Source: Deltaproteobacteria bacterium (lineage in GTDB: Bacteria > Myxococcota_A > Polyangia > Polyangiales > Houyiibacteriaceae). Taken from it: a DNA stretch of 7,606 nucleotides. Where the stretch lies: the NCBI GenBank assembly GCA_003647035.1, contig QMMB01000151.1, positions 1-7,606 of the forward strand. Direction: 5' to 3'. The position numbers and the translations under genes are program-made. Shown here piece after piece: positions 1 through 6,622 of this stretch (the stretch's first letter is position 1; every line of letters begins with the position of its first letter). The notes under the pieces were generated by a model that was not told the DNA's origin, did no database searches, and saw only the letters and a program-made list of their open reading frames with translations.

Positions 1-291
1 CGTCCCCTCGAGCTTTTGCAGAACATTGCATTGAAGGGCGATGTCGTAGGTTGGAAAGACGATGTACTCTTCCGGCTCGAGCCTTGCGACCAAGCCTTCG
101 CGATGCTCCGCTCCGTCCTTCATGTAGACGAGCTCGAAGAGCAGCGTGTCGCTCGAAAAGCCCGTCCCGAGTGGGGCTTCTAGATTTTCGATGCGAATGT
201 CGCCGAGTGGGACGGACAGTTTGGGCGCCAACCACGCGATCATCTGCGCGGCGGTTTCGTCCAGGTCCTTCTCGTCGTCTCCAAAACCCAT
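1..291 (-). CDS. Phosphotransferase family protein (APH/ACAD10-like), N-terminal fragment
   Basis: Minus-strand reading frame open from an ATG at 291 to the left edge, giving 97 residues of a protein cut by the window boundary. The N-terminus looks like an aminoglycoside phosphotransferase/choline kinase-like fold. There is a short helical leader, then a glycine-rich nucleotide loop (GTGFSSDTLLFEL, residues 42-54). A beta-3 strand with the segment LVARLEP (67-73) follows, and then an alpha-C-like helix (YDIALQCNVLQKLEGT, 82-97). The LVARLEP segment followed by a 'YD...Q..VL..L.GT' helix is typical of the large acyl-CoA-dehydrogenase-associated phosphotransferase group (ACAD10/11-like), not of true antibiotic kinases. 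The catalytic loop and DxD motif would lie outside the window. The start is supported by a GAGGTG Shine-Dalgarno sequence 4 nt upstream (plus-strand 296-301). It is transcribed divergently from the flavin oxidoreductase gene. The substrate cannot be inferred. Confidence 0.82.
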   Translation of the reverse strand, partial: MGFGDDEKDLDETAAQMIAWLAPKLSVPLGDIRIENLEAPLGTGFSSDTLLFELVYMKDGAEHREGLVARLEPEEYIVFPTYDIALQCNVLQKLEGT

Positions 292-387
292 CGTTCACCT
301 CATCCGCGTTTGACTCGCTGCGGCACTCTGCCATTTACGTCATTCCGTCGCGGCGGTCGAGTCCCGCTGGCGCCGATCCAGCCGAAA
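292..387. promoter_or_regulatory. Divergent intergenic region, probable promoters for both flanking genes
   Basis: These 96 bp separate two divergent genes, so promoters for both are expected here. On the plus strand a TTGACT hexamer at 310-315 matches the -35 consensus at five of six positions. The best -10 candidate at suitable spacing (TTTACG, 334-339, 18-nt spacer) matches at only three of six, so the assignment is weak. The GAGGTG ribosome binding site of the minus-strand gene lies at 296-301. No clear operator palindrome was seen. Confidence 0.3.
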
Positions 388-1605
388 ATGACGCCTGTCC
401 CGCTAAACAAACCGTTGATGTTGCCGTGCGGTGCGATGCTCCCAAATCGCATCGCCAAGGCCGCGATGAGCGAGCATCTCGGCTCATCAAAGCAGTCGCC
501 GACGCGGGATTTGGCACGGCTCTACGAACGCTGGTCGGCGGGTGGGGCTGGCCTGTTGATCACGGGCAACGTCATGATCGACCCAGCGCACCTCGAAGCG
601 GTCCGCAACGTGGCGGTAAAGCCGGACTCGAACATCGACCGTTTTCGCGAATGGGCGGTAGCCGGGACGAATCACGGCAATCACCTGTGGATGCAACTCA
701 ATCATCCGGGCCGGCAAACACCGCGCCACATCAACACCAGCCCAGGCGCGCCCTCTACGGTGGAGCCGGTGAATCTGTTGCGGCGCGCCAAGGCATTCGG
801 TCAACCGCATGCAATGGACGAAGCGGAGATCGGCGAAGTCATCCAGAGCTTTGCCCGAGCGGCAGCATTCGCGAAGACGGCAGGGTTCACGGGGGTGCAG
901 GTGCACGGCGCACATGGCTATCTGGTGAGCCAGTTCCTCTCTCCGCTGACCAACCTGCGTTCCGACCGATGGGGTGGGTCACTCGAGCACCGTGCTCGTT
1001 TTGCGCGCGCTGTGCTGGCCGAGATCCGAAAGGCGGTGGGCGACGACTTCCCGATCGGCATCAAGCTCAACTCGGCGGACTTTCAACGCGGTGGCTTCAC
1101 CGAAGAGGAGTCGATGCGGGTGCTGGGCATGCTTCAGGAAGACGGCATCGACCTCGTCGAGATCTCCGGCGGCAGCTACGAGTCCCGAGTCATGCTCGAT
1201 AAAGTGGACAATACGCGCGAAGCGTTCTTCCTCGACTATGCGAAGAAGGCGCGCGCCGAGGTAGACATTCCGATGATGGTGACCGGCGGCTTTCGGGCAC
1301 GCTCGATCATGTGCGATGCGCTGGCGGACGGCTCGCTCGACGTGGTTGGCATGGCGCGACCGTTCACCAACAATCCGAGCGTCGCCCAAGACTTGATCGA
1401 CGGGCGCACCGAGCGTGCGGAGGATCCTCCGGCGATCCCCGGCCTCGGTCGTTTGGGCGGCATGTCGGAAGCAATGATGAGCGTCGCCCAGATGCGTCTT
1501 CTCGCGAAGGGTAAGAGCCCAACCCTGCTCTTGGGTCGGGCGAGTGCGGTCTTCGCCGCGCTCGTCGAGGAAACCGCCAGCCTCTTCAAACCCAAGCGCC
1601 CCTGA
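388..1605 (+). CDS. NADH:flavin oxidoreductase, Old Yellow Enzyme family (single FMN TIM barrel)
   Basis: 405-residue FMN-dependent oxidoreductase of the COG1902/OYE family, expected to use NAD(P)H to reduce activated C=C bonds or related electrophiles in the cytoplasm. Motifs in order: AKAAMSEHLG (23-32) at the N-terminal FMN edge; GLLITGNVMID (55-65); MQLNHPGRQ (102-110), with Q103 the likely FMN-binding Gln; HGAHGYLVSQFLSP (173-186), where H173, H176 and Y178 match the substrate-binding His/His/Tyr of YqjM-type enzymes; NLRSDRWGGS (189-198); K226 in GIKLNSADF; and the phosphate-binding segments VTGGF (298-302) and GMARPF (321-326). The protein ends soon after the barrel, so it lacks the Fe-S and FAD/NAD domains of 2,4-dienoyl-CoA reductase or trimethylamine dehydrogenase. 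The start chosen is the ATG at 388, which begins the family-like N-terminus. An in-frame TTG at 310 would add 26 low-quality residues. No strong Shine-Dalgarno precedes 388, so ATG 418 is a minor alternative. The substrate is unknown. Confidence 0.88.
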   Translation: MTPVPLNKPLMLPCGAMLPNRIAKAAMSEHLGSSKQSPTRDLARLYERWSAGGAGLLITGNVMIDPAHLEAVRNVAVKPDSNIDRFREWAVAGTNHGNHLWMQLNHPGRQTPRHINTSPGAPSTVEPVNLLRRAKAFGQPHAMDEAEIGEVIQSFARAAAFAKTAGFTGVQVHGAHGYLVSQFLSPLTNLRSDRWGGSLEHRARFARAVLAEIRKAVGDDFPIGIKLNSADFQRGGFTEEESMRVLGMLQEDGIDLVEISGGSYESRVMLDKVDNTREAFFLDYAKKARAEVDIPMMVTGGFRARSIMCDALADGSLDVVGMARPFTNNPSVAQDLIDGRTERAEDPPAIPGLGRLGGMSEAMMSVAQMRLLAKGKSPTLLLGRASAVFAALVEETASLFKPKRP

Positions 1606-1621
1606 GACGCGCGCTCGGATC

Positions 1622-1636
1622 GCGCAAAGTTTGCGC
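1622..1636. promoter_or_regulatory. Perfect 7-1-7 palindrome between the oxidoreductase gene and norC
   Basis: GCGCAAA, a central G, then TTTGCGC form a perfect inverted repeat starting 17 nt after the oxidoreductase stop and ending about 100 bp before norC. Such a dyad could be an operator for a dimeric regulator of the nor operon. As RNA it gives only a short GC-rich hairpin without a U-tract, so it is a poor intrinsic terminator. It does not match the FNR/NNR box (TTG-N8-CAA) or the NsrR 11-1-11 consensus. A nearby alternative pairing (GCGCG at 1609-1613 with CGCGC at 1621-1625) competes with it. Confidence 0.35.
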
Positions 1637-1702
1637 ACAATGCTCCAAAAGAGCCGATCCCGCTTGCAGTCGTGGCGAGCCCATGTAGCATCCCGCCCAT
1701 CG

Positions 1703-1724
1703 TTTGGAGACCAGGGTCTCTGAA
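1703..1724 (+). promoter_or_regulatory. norC leader hairpin abutting the ribosome binding site
   Basis: A perfect inverted repeat, GAGACC-AG-GGTCTC, lies at 1707-1720. In RNA the stem extends outward by two G-U pairs (1706/1721, 1705/1722) and two A-U pairs (1704/1723, 1703/1724). That gives up to ten pairs around a very tight loop, which would realistically open to four nucleotides. The 3' edge of the stem ends one or two nucleotides before AGGAGG of the norC Shine-Dalgarno. It could affect norC translation or mRNA stability, or be a DNA operator. No function is shown by the sequence alone. Confidence 0.35.
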
Positions 1725-1732
1725 AGGAGGTG
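1723..1732 (+). promoter_or_regulatory. Strong Shine-Dalgarno of norC, decides the start
   Basis: AAAGGAGGTG is a near-perfect anti-16S match. An in-frame GTG at 1730 lies inside it and cannot be the start, so initiation is placed at ATG 1736, five nucleotides after the GGAGG core. Confidence 0.8.
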
Positions 1733-1735
1733 ACG

Positions 1736-2428
1736 ATGCTGTCCAAGTCCGCCGCGCGCGCGTTCTTCTTGTCGGGGACGCTGCTTTTCAGTGCGGTTTT
1801 CATTTGGCTCACGGTCGACACGTTTCAACGGATTCCAGCTCAGACCAACGCGGGCGACCTGACCGAATCGGTCGTGCGCGGAAAGCACCTTTGGGAAGAG
1901 AACAATTGCATGGGGTGTCACACGCTCCTTGGTGAAGGCGCCTACTACGCCCCCGAGCTCACGCGCGTGTATGACCGGCGTGGGCCCGCGTTCATCGGAC
2001 AGATGCTGAGGGACCCTGAGGCGGTCTACCCGGGTCAGCGCAGGATGGTGACGTACGACTTCACTGACGAACAGGTCGCCGACATGGTCGCGTTCTTCGA
2101 ATGGATCGGCCGCATGGACCTCAATGGGTTCCCCCCCGAGCCGACGATCGGCATCGCGGCCGCAGCGATTGCGATTCCGGGCGGCAAGCGTCCCGAGATC
2201 TTTTCCCAAGTATGCACAGCATGTCACTCGTTGGGCGGAGTCGGGGGCACCATTGGGCCCGCGCTCGACGGGGTCGGTGACCGCTTCGATCGAGGATACC
2301 TCATGAGATGGATCACCGATCCGCAGGCCGTGAAGCCCGGCACCAAGATGCCGCAGCTCGGGCTCACCGAAGAGCAACGCAACGAGGTTGTCATCTTTCT
2401 CTCCAAGCAACGTGAGGCGGGGCTATGA
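1736..2428 (+). CDS. norC: Nitric oxide reductase subunit C, with an extra C-terminal cytochrome c domain
   Basis: 230-residue membrane-anchored c-type cytochrome, the electron-accepting subunit of cNOR. One N-terminal transmembrane anchor (about 8-28) precedes the periplasmic part. The first heme c domain is classical NorC: the conserved RGKHLWEENNCMGCH region has CxxCH at C58/C61/H62, followed by TLLGEGAYYAPEL (63-75), and M104 in QRRMVTYDF is the likely axial Met. The typical NorC ending (FFEWIGRMDLNGFPP, 120-134) is followed by a hydrophobic, Ala-rich linker (138-150). A second cytochrome c domain follows with CTACH (C160/C163/H164), GPALDGVG, and M205 in the TKMPQL segment as the likely axial ligand. 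Ordinary NorC is about 150 residues and mono-heme, so this is a di-heme version. The second heme may act as a built-in electron donor or relay. The start follows a strong Shine-Dalgarno. The stop overlaps the norB start (ATGA). Confidence 0.95.
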   Translation: MLSKSAARAFFLSGTLLFSAVFIWLTVDTFQRIPAQTNAGDLTESVVRGKHLWEENNCMGCHTLLGEGAYYAPELTRVYDRRGPAFIGQMLRDPEAVYPGQRRMVTYDFTDEQVADMVAFFEWIGRMDLNGFPPEPTIGIAAAAIAIPGGKRPEIFSQVCTACHSLGGVGGTIGPALDGVGDRFDRGYLMRWITDPQAVKPGTKMPQLGLTEEQRNEVVIFLSKQREAGL

Positions 2429-3792
2429 AGTACCAATCGCAAAAAGTCGCATACTGGTTTTTCGCGACGTGCATGCTCCTCCTGGCCTTGCAGATCATCT
2501 ACGGTTTCATCATGGCGTTTGCGCACGTCGGCTTCGATGTGTTGCACCCGTGGATTCCTTTCAACGTTGCGCGCGCCACGCATACCAACCTGTTGATCGT
2601 GTGGATGCTGACGGGCTTCATGGGCGCGGCGTATTTCATCATTCCCGATGAATGCGAACGGCCGATCTACTGGCCGAGGCTCGCCTACGTGCAGTTGATC
2701 GCGCTGGTCGTCGTGAGTGTCACCGCGGTCATCGGCTTCCACTTCGGCTGGTGGGAGGGGCGGAAGTTCCTCGAGATTCCACGCCCGCTCGACTACCTCG
2801 TCGTCGTCGACGTTCTCCTTTTTGTCGCCAACATCGGCATGACGATTTGGAAGGCGCCCAAGATCACCACGACCTCGATCGTGCTCTTCTTCGGCCTGTT
2901 GATGGCTGCGGTCTTGTACCTGCCGGGAATGATCCCAACCGACCACCAGACGCACGACTCGTTCTGGCGCTGGTGGGTCGTTCACCTCTGGGTCGAGGGC
3001 GTGTGGGAGCTCATCATGGGTGGCATTCTCGCCTACCTGTTGATCCGGCTCACCGGCGTCGACCGCGAGCTCGTCGAGAAGTGGCTGTACGTCATCGTAG
3101 GCTTTACCTTCTTGTCGGGCATTCTCGGCACGGGTCACCACTACTACTTCATCGGCACGCCGAGCTACTGGCTGTGGATCGGCGGCATCTTCAGCGCCCT
3201 CGAGCCGCTCGCGTTCCTGGGCATGGCGATCTACGGCCTTGCGCTCGCAAAGAAAGGTGGACGCAACCATCCAAACCGGATCGCTCTGTTTTGGACAGTG
3301 GGTTGCTGTGTCATGGCGTTCGTCGGCGCGGGCTTGCTCGGCGCCGCACACACCCTGCCGCAGGTGAACCTGTTTACCCACGGCACGCTGGTGACGGCGA
3401 TGCACGCCCATATGGCTTTCTGGGGCGCCTACGCGATGTTGATTCTCGCCATCATCACGTATGCCATGCCGATCCTCACTGGCCGCAAGCTCTTTGAGAC
3501 GGCTAGTGCGACGTTTGCTTTCTGGGCCACCAACATCGGCATGATCGCGATGACGGTTGCGTTCGGTGTGGCCGGCGTAGCGCAGGTCTACCTCGAGCGC
3601 CGCGCGGGTATGGAGTTCCTCGACGTTCAGCGCGAGCTCCAGGTGCACTTCATCGGGCTCATCCTGGCGGCCACGCTCTTCACCTCGGGTGTCATCGCGT
3701 TCATCTACAACTTCATCCGATACGGGTGGCCGGTGGGTGACGTCGAGGAGACCCCCTCCTCGGGCGCGGCGGTTGCGGCGCCGGCAGAATGA
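2425..3792 (+). CDS. norB: Nitric oxide reductase subunit B (catalytic, cNOR type)
   Basis: 455-residue polytopic subunit of the heme-copper oxidase superfamily, with about 12 transmembrane helices, that reduces 2 NO to N2O at a heme b3/non-heme iron (FeB) site. All expected ligands are visible: H53 (in ATHTNLLIVW) and H329 for low-spin heme b; H327 for heme b3; H187, H238 and H239 for FeB, in VVHLWVEGVWELIMGG and GTGHHYYFIGTPSYW. The catalytic glutamates E191, E195 and E260 (FSALEPL) are also present. From H187 onward the numbering sits a constant 20 residues below Pseudomonas aeruginosa NorB, as recalled. There is no N-terminal qNOR extension, so the enzyme uses NorC, not quinol. Oddities: the segment before GRKFLEIP is about 14 residues shorter than in P. 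aeruginosa, and K114 occupies the place of its Ca2+-ligating Glu. The ATG overlaps the norC stop by 4 nt, with GAGG at 2414-2417 as Shine-Dalgarno. Confidence 0.97.
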   Translation: MKYQSQKVAYWFFATCMLLLALQIIYGFIMAFAHVGFDVLHPWIPFNVARATHTNLLIVWMLTGFMGAAYFIIPDECERPIYWPRLAYVQLIALVVVSVTAVIGFHFGWWEGRKFLEIPRPLDYLVVVDVLLFVANIGMTIWKAPKITTTSIVLFFGLLMAAVLYLPGMIPTDHQTHDSFWRWWVVHLWVEGVWELIMGGILAYLLIRLTGVDRELVEKWLYVIVGFTFLSGILGTGHHYYFIGTPSYWLWIGGIFSALEPLAFLGMAIYGLALAKKGGRNHPNRIALFWTVGCCVMAFVGAGLLGAAHTLPQVNLFTHGTLVTAMHAHMAFWGAYAMLILAIITYAMPILTGRKLFETASATFAFWATNIGMIAMTVAFGVAGVAQVYLERRAGMEFLDVQRELQVHFIGLILAATLFTSGVIAFIYNFIRYGWPVGDVEETPSSGAAVAAPAE

Positions 3793-4568
3793 GTACCACC
3801 CAACCCTGGTATCGCCCGATCGGCCGAGAGGTCGAGCTCTTTGAGCACGCCCATCGCCAGAAGCTACCGCTGCTGCTTGCCGGCCCAACGGGCTGCGGCA
3901 AGACGCGGTTCCTCGAGGCGATGGCTGCTCAGCTCGAGCTACCCTTGGTCACGGTGGCCTGCCACGACGAGACCTCGTCGATCGATTTGGTCGGCCGGTT
4001 CTTGATCCGGGGCGCGGAGACGATCTGGCAAGACGGCCCGGTCACCCGGGCGGTCCGCGCCGGCGCCATCCTCTACCTCGACGAGATCATCGAGGCCCGC
4101 GAGGACGTGATCGTGGTGTTGCACTCGCTCACCGACCATCGGCGAGAGCTCTACATCGATCGGCTCGACGAAACGCTAGCGGCGCCCGAGGACTTCATGG
4201 TCGTTGCGAGCTTCAACCCGGGCTATGCGCGGGGCTTCAAGGAGTTGCGTCCTTCCACGCGGCAACGGTTCGTCGTGCAGCGGTTCTCGTACCCGGAAGC
4301 CAAGGTCGAAACCGAAATCGTCGCCCACGAAGGTAAGCTCGACAACGGTATGCCCAAGCGTCTCGTAGAGTTTGCGAACAAGGTGCGCGGCATGGAAGAG
4401 CTGCAGCTCGCCGAGACGGTGTCGACCCGGCTCCTCGTGACAGCCGCGAAGCTCATTGCGAGCGGTGTCGCGCCACGGGTGGCTTGCAACGCCGCAGTCG
4501 TGCAGCCCATCACCGACGACCATGCACAGTTGGAAGCCCTGCAGGACCTCGCCAACCTGATGTTCTGA
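3789..4568 (+). CDS. norQ: NorQ, MoxR-type AAA+ ATPase for NOR activation
   Basis: 259-residue cytoplasmic AAA+ ATPase of the NorQ/CbbQ branch of the MoxR group. Walker A is GPTGCGKT (32-39). Walker B is ILYLDEI (94-100), with D98/E99. Sensor 1 is ASFNPG (140-145), with N143. The conserved KELRPSTRQRFV segment (151-162) supplies candidate arginine fingers, and STRLL (212-216) carries the sensor-2-like Arg. Length and motif order match NorQ. It works with NorD to activate NOR in Paracoccus-type systems, where the pair is thought to load FeB into NorB. The ATG overlaps the norB stop by 4 nt (ATGA) with no good Shine-Dalgarno, so translation is probably coupled. CbbQ, its close relative, is excluded by the nor context. 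Confidence 0.93.
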   Translation: MSTTQPWYRPIGREVELFEHAHRQKLPLLLAGPTGCGKTRFLEAMAAQLELPLVTVACHDETSSIDLVGRFLIRGAETIWQDGPVTRAVRAGAILYLDEIIEAREDVIVVLHSLTDHRRELYIDRLDETLAAPEDFMVVASFNPGYARGFKELRPSTRQRFVVQRFSYPEAKVETEIVAHEGKLDNGMPKRLVEFANKVRGMEELQLAETVSTRLLVTAAKLIASGVAPRVACNAAVVQPITDDHAQLEALQDLANLMF

Positions 4569-6523
4569 TGGAATGGGATCAGCGAGCATTTGCTTGGCTC
4601 TATCGTTCGGTCCGACGTGTGGGCGGCAGAGGGGGACAAGCCGATGAGCTCGAGTCCCCACTCCATGCGCTGACCCCTCGCTTTGAAACTCTGAGCAATC
4701 TGCTCACGGGAACGAGATGGGAAGTCGTCGCTGGTAAGGGCACGGGTGGGGTGGCTCCTGGGCGATTGGTCTTGCCGCAAGATCTTGGCTGGCTACGCGA
4801 CACGGACGATCAGGCGTCGTTCTACCTCTACCGCGTGGTCATTGGCCTCACGGCAACGGGGCTCGGGTTCGTGGCCGGTCGCGATTGGTCGAGTCGCCGC
4901 CGGGCGCTCGCAATGCTGATCGGTGTGCCGAGCATCGAGGACGCGATCGCTGCACAGTATCCGGGCGCCGAGTCTCTGGTCACCCGCTGTGCCGCGTCGG
5001 TGGCCGAGCAGTTCCCGTTTGGTGAGCAAACCGCCGATGCTCGGTGCTTCTCGATGGCCTGCCGGACGCTCTTGGGAAGTGATCCGGGCGAGCTCAGCGA
5101 CGCCTCCGGGGCCTTGGTCGTGGCTCGAGAGCTCGTTGACGCGGCGACTCCGACCCACACGCCCGAGACCCTCGCGCAGACGTCTGCCGATTTCGAAAGC
5201 GCGCTCGCCAAGCTGTCGAGACGCCGACAGAATGGCGATTACCTGTCGCCATGGGGCCTTCTCCTGCCTCGCCCGCGGGCCTGGAACATGGACCTCCAGC
5301 CACCCGACGATCCACACAGCACGCTACCGAGCGGCACAGAGCGCAAGATGCGCCGGCGGCCTACTGAGGTCGAGTATGTCGACCTCGAGTCCCAAAAAGA
5401 CCGCGACAACCCTCTCGTTCACGCGTTCGAGAAGGTGCACACGGCGACCGAGTATCAAAGCGGGAGAAAGCAGCTTGACGGCTCCGATGAGCTGGCCGAG
5501 CAAGAGGAGGCGCTCGACGAGCTCGAGCTCACCAAGCTCACCCGGACGACCGAAACCGCGCAGTCGATCTATCGCGCCGACCTACAAGCAGGACTGCACA
5601 CAGCCGATCTCGCAGAGGAGCCCGAGTCGACGCGCGCACACCGCTACCCAGAATGGAATTTCAAGCGGCGCGAGTATCGTGCGGACTGGTGTACCGTCAA
5701 TGAGCACCGGTCTCCGCCGAGCAGCCCGGCGTCGATCGTCGCGTCGGCCGGCCGGAGGCTACACGGCGAGGTGCTGCGCCTTCAGGCCGAGCTCAAGCGC
5801 CTGGAGTTCGAGCGGCGCTGGCGCAACCGGCAGCTCGATGGGGCCGAAATCGATATCGACGCGTTGGTGGACCGTCAGGCCACCCTGATGGCGGGGAGGC
5901 ATCCTGACCCCCGTATTTACGTACGGCGCAAGGTGCACGACTCCGAGCTCGCGATGCTGATCTTGGTCGACGCGAGCCTGTCGAGCGATTCCTGGGTTTC
6001 CGGGAAGCGAATATTCGACGTTGTATGCGACTCGGCTCAGGTGCTGGTGGAGGGCTTCGAGCCAACGTCCGCAAAGGTCGCGCTCGCCGCCTTCTACAGC
6101 AATACGCGTCGCGATTGCCGGTTCTTGCTGGCGAAAGGCTTCGATGACCCGGCACGCGAGGGACTGCAGCGCCTTCATGCTGTTTTCCCGACCGGCTACA
6201 CGCGCATCGGACCCGCCATCCGTCACGCGCTCGAGCTGCTCGGGCAAAGCGGTGCCCGCCGGCGGCTCGTTCTCCTTCTCACCGATGCCAAGCCCACGGA
6301 CTACGATCACTACGAAGGACGGTACGGCATTGAGGACGTGCGCCAAGCACTTCGGGAAGCGGGCGACCAGGGAACCCACTGCCTGGCGCTGGCGGTGCGC
6401 GACAAGAGCGAGGCATACCTCACGCAGATGTTCGGGACACACGGATGGATGTTGCTGCCGGACGTCCATTCGTTGCCCAGTCGCTTCATCACGGTAGCGA
6501 CGAATTTTCTAAAGAGTGGATGA
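4568..6523 (+). CDS. norD: NorD, VWA-domain NOR activation protein
   Basis: 651-residue accessory protein that pairs with NorQ. The N-terminal two-thirds is a helical region with an acidic stretch (EQEEALDELEL, 311-321). Then come NorD signatures: YPEWN...YRADWC (360-375) and RNRQLDGAEIDID (419-431). The C-terminal von Willebrand factor A domain (about 463-640) has an apparently intact MIDAS: DASLS (D468/S470/S472), T545 in PTGYTRIGPA, and D573 in LLLTDAKPTD. The following DYDHYEGRYGIED segment (578-590) is a strong NorD hallmark. The usual DGKP is DAKP here (A574), a small change. Start choice: the ATG at 4568 shares one base with the norQ stop (TGATG) and begins the family-like N-terminus. 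An upstream in-frame ATG at 4484 lies inside norQ and would add 28 basic residues that look non-coding. No Shine-Dalgarno is evident, which suggests termination-reinitiation coupling. Confidence 0.93.
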   Translation: MEWDQRAFAWLYRSVRRVGGRGGQADELESPLHALTPRFETLSNLLTGTRWEVVAGKGTGGVAPGRLVLPQDLGWLRDTDDQASFYLYRVVIGLTATGLGFVAGRDWSSRRRALAMLIGVPSIEDAIAAQYPGAESLVTRCAASVAEQFPFGEQTADARCFSMACRTLLGSDPGELSDASGALVVARELVDAATPTHTPETLAQTSADFESALAKLSRRRQNGDYLSPWGLLLPRPRAWNMDLQPPDDPHSTLPSGTERKMRRRPTEVEYVDLESQKDRDNPLVHAFEKVHTATEYQSGRKQLDGSDELAEQEEALDELELTKLTRTTETAQSIYRADLQAGLHTADLAEEPESTRAHRYPEWNFKRREYRADWCTVNEHRSPPSSPASIVASAGRRLHGEVLRLQAELKRLEFERRWRNRQLDGAEIDIDALVDRQATLMAGRHPDPRIYVRRKVHDSELAMLILVDASLSSDSWVSGKRIFDVVCDSAQVLVEGFEPTSAKVALAAFYSNTRRDCRFLLAKGFDDPAREGLQRLHAVFPTGYTRIGPAIRHALELLGQSGARRRLVLLLTDAKPTDYDHYEGRYGIEDVRQALREAGDQGTHCLALAVRDKSEAYLTQMFGTHGWMLLPDVHSLPSRFITVATNFLKSG

Positions 6524-6622
6524 GGTCTGCGACGAGGCGCTGCACCGACACCATCACGTTCGGCTTGCACCTTCAAGCGGTATGGCGCATCCCATAATCA
6601 GGCCCCCACGGACGGGGCAAGT

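Noticed and set aside
312..363. Distant inverted repeat GACTCG / CGAGTC in the divergent intergenic region
   Set aside because: Six-base arms 40 nt apart are expected by chance and show no further symmetry.
310..387. TTG-initiated 26-residue extension of the flavin oxidoreductase
   Set aside because: The added residues do not resemble the family N-terminus, there is no ribosome binding site, and the TTG lies inside the best -35 candidate.
51..1202. Plus-strand open frame of 383 codons across the left intergenic region
   Set aside because: It overlaps both the minus-strand phosphotransferase and the oxidoreductase gene in another frame, and its Arg/Ser/Pro-rich translation is typical of a shadow.
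1673..1690. Possible sigma-54 promoter (TGG...GC) before norC, as expected for NorR control
   Set aside because: The GG and GC elements are separated by 12 nt instead of 10, and the flanking bases do not fit TGGCAC-N5-TTGC.
1664..1691. Possible -35/-10 pair TTGCAG and TAGCAT, 16-nt spacer, before norC
   Set aside because: The matches are only three of six and four of six to consensus, which is not enough to call a promoter in a GC-rich genome.
2224..3888. Long minus-strand open frame (554 codons) opposite norB
   Set aside because: It lies antisense to norB, which has every catalytic residue. The translation is rich in Arg/Asp/Glu/His with no family resemblance, as expected for a frame shadow in GC-rich DNA.
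4484..4567. Upstream in-frame ATG for norD inside norQ
   Set aside because: It would add 28 basic residues encoded out of frame over conserved norQ sequence. ATG 4568, overlapping the norQ stop, fits the operon pattern and the NorD N-terminus.
5518..5531. GAGCTCGAGCTC-like repeat inside norD
   Set aside because: It is explained by the Glu-Leu-Glu-Leu codons of the acidic stretch.
6565..6576. TTG...CAA motif in the gap before the glycyl radical enzyme, considered as an FNR/NNR box
   Set aside because: The spacing is N6 (TTG-caccTT-CAA), not the N8 needed for FNR/DNR-type sites.
6561..6580. Imperfect inverted repeat CGGCTTG...CAAGCGG after norD, considered as a terminator
   Set aside because: The stem has only five continuous pairs with a mismatch and no following T-tract, so it is not convincing as an intrinsic terminator.
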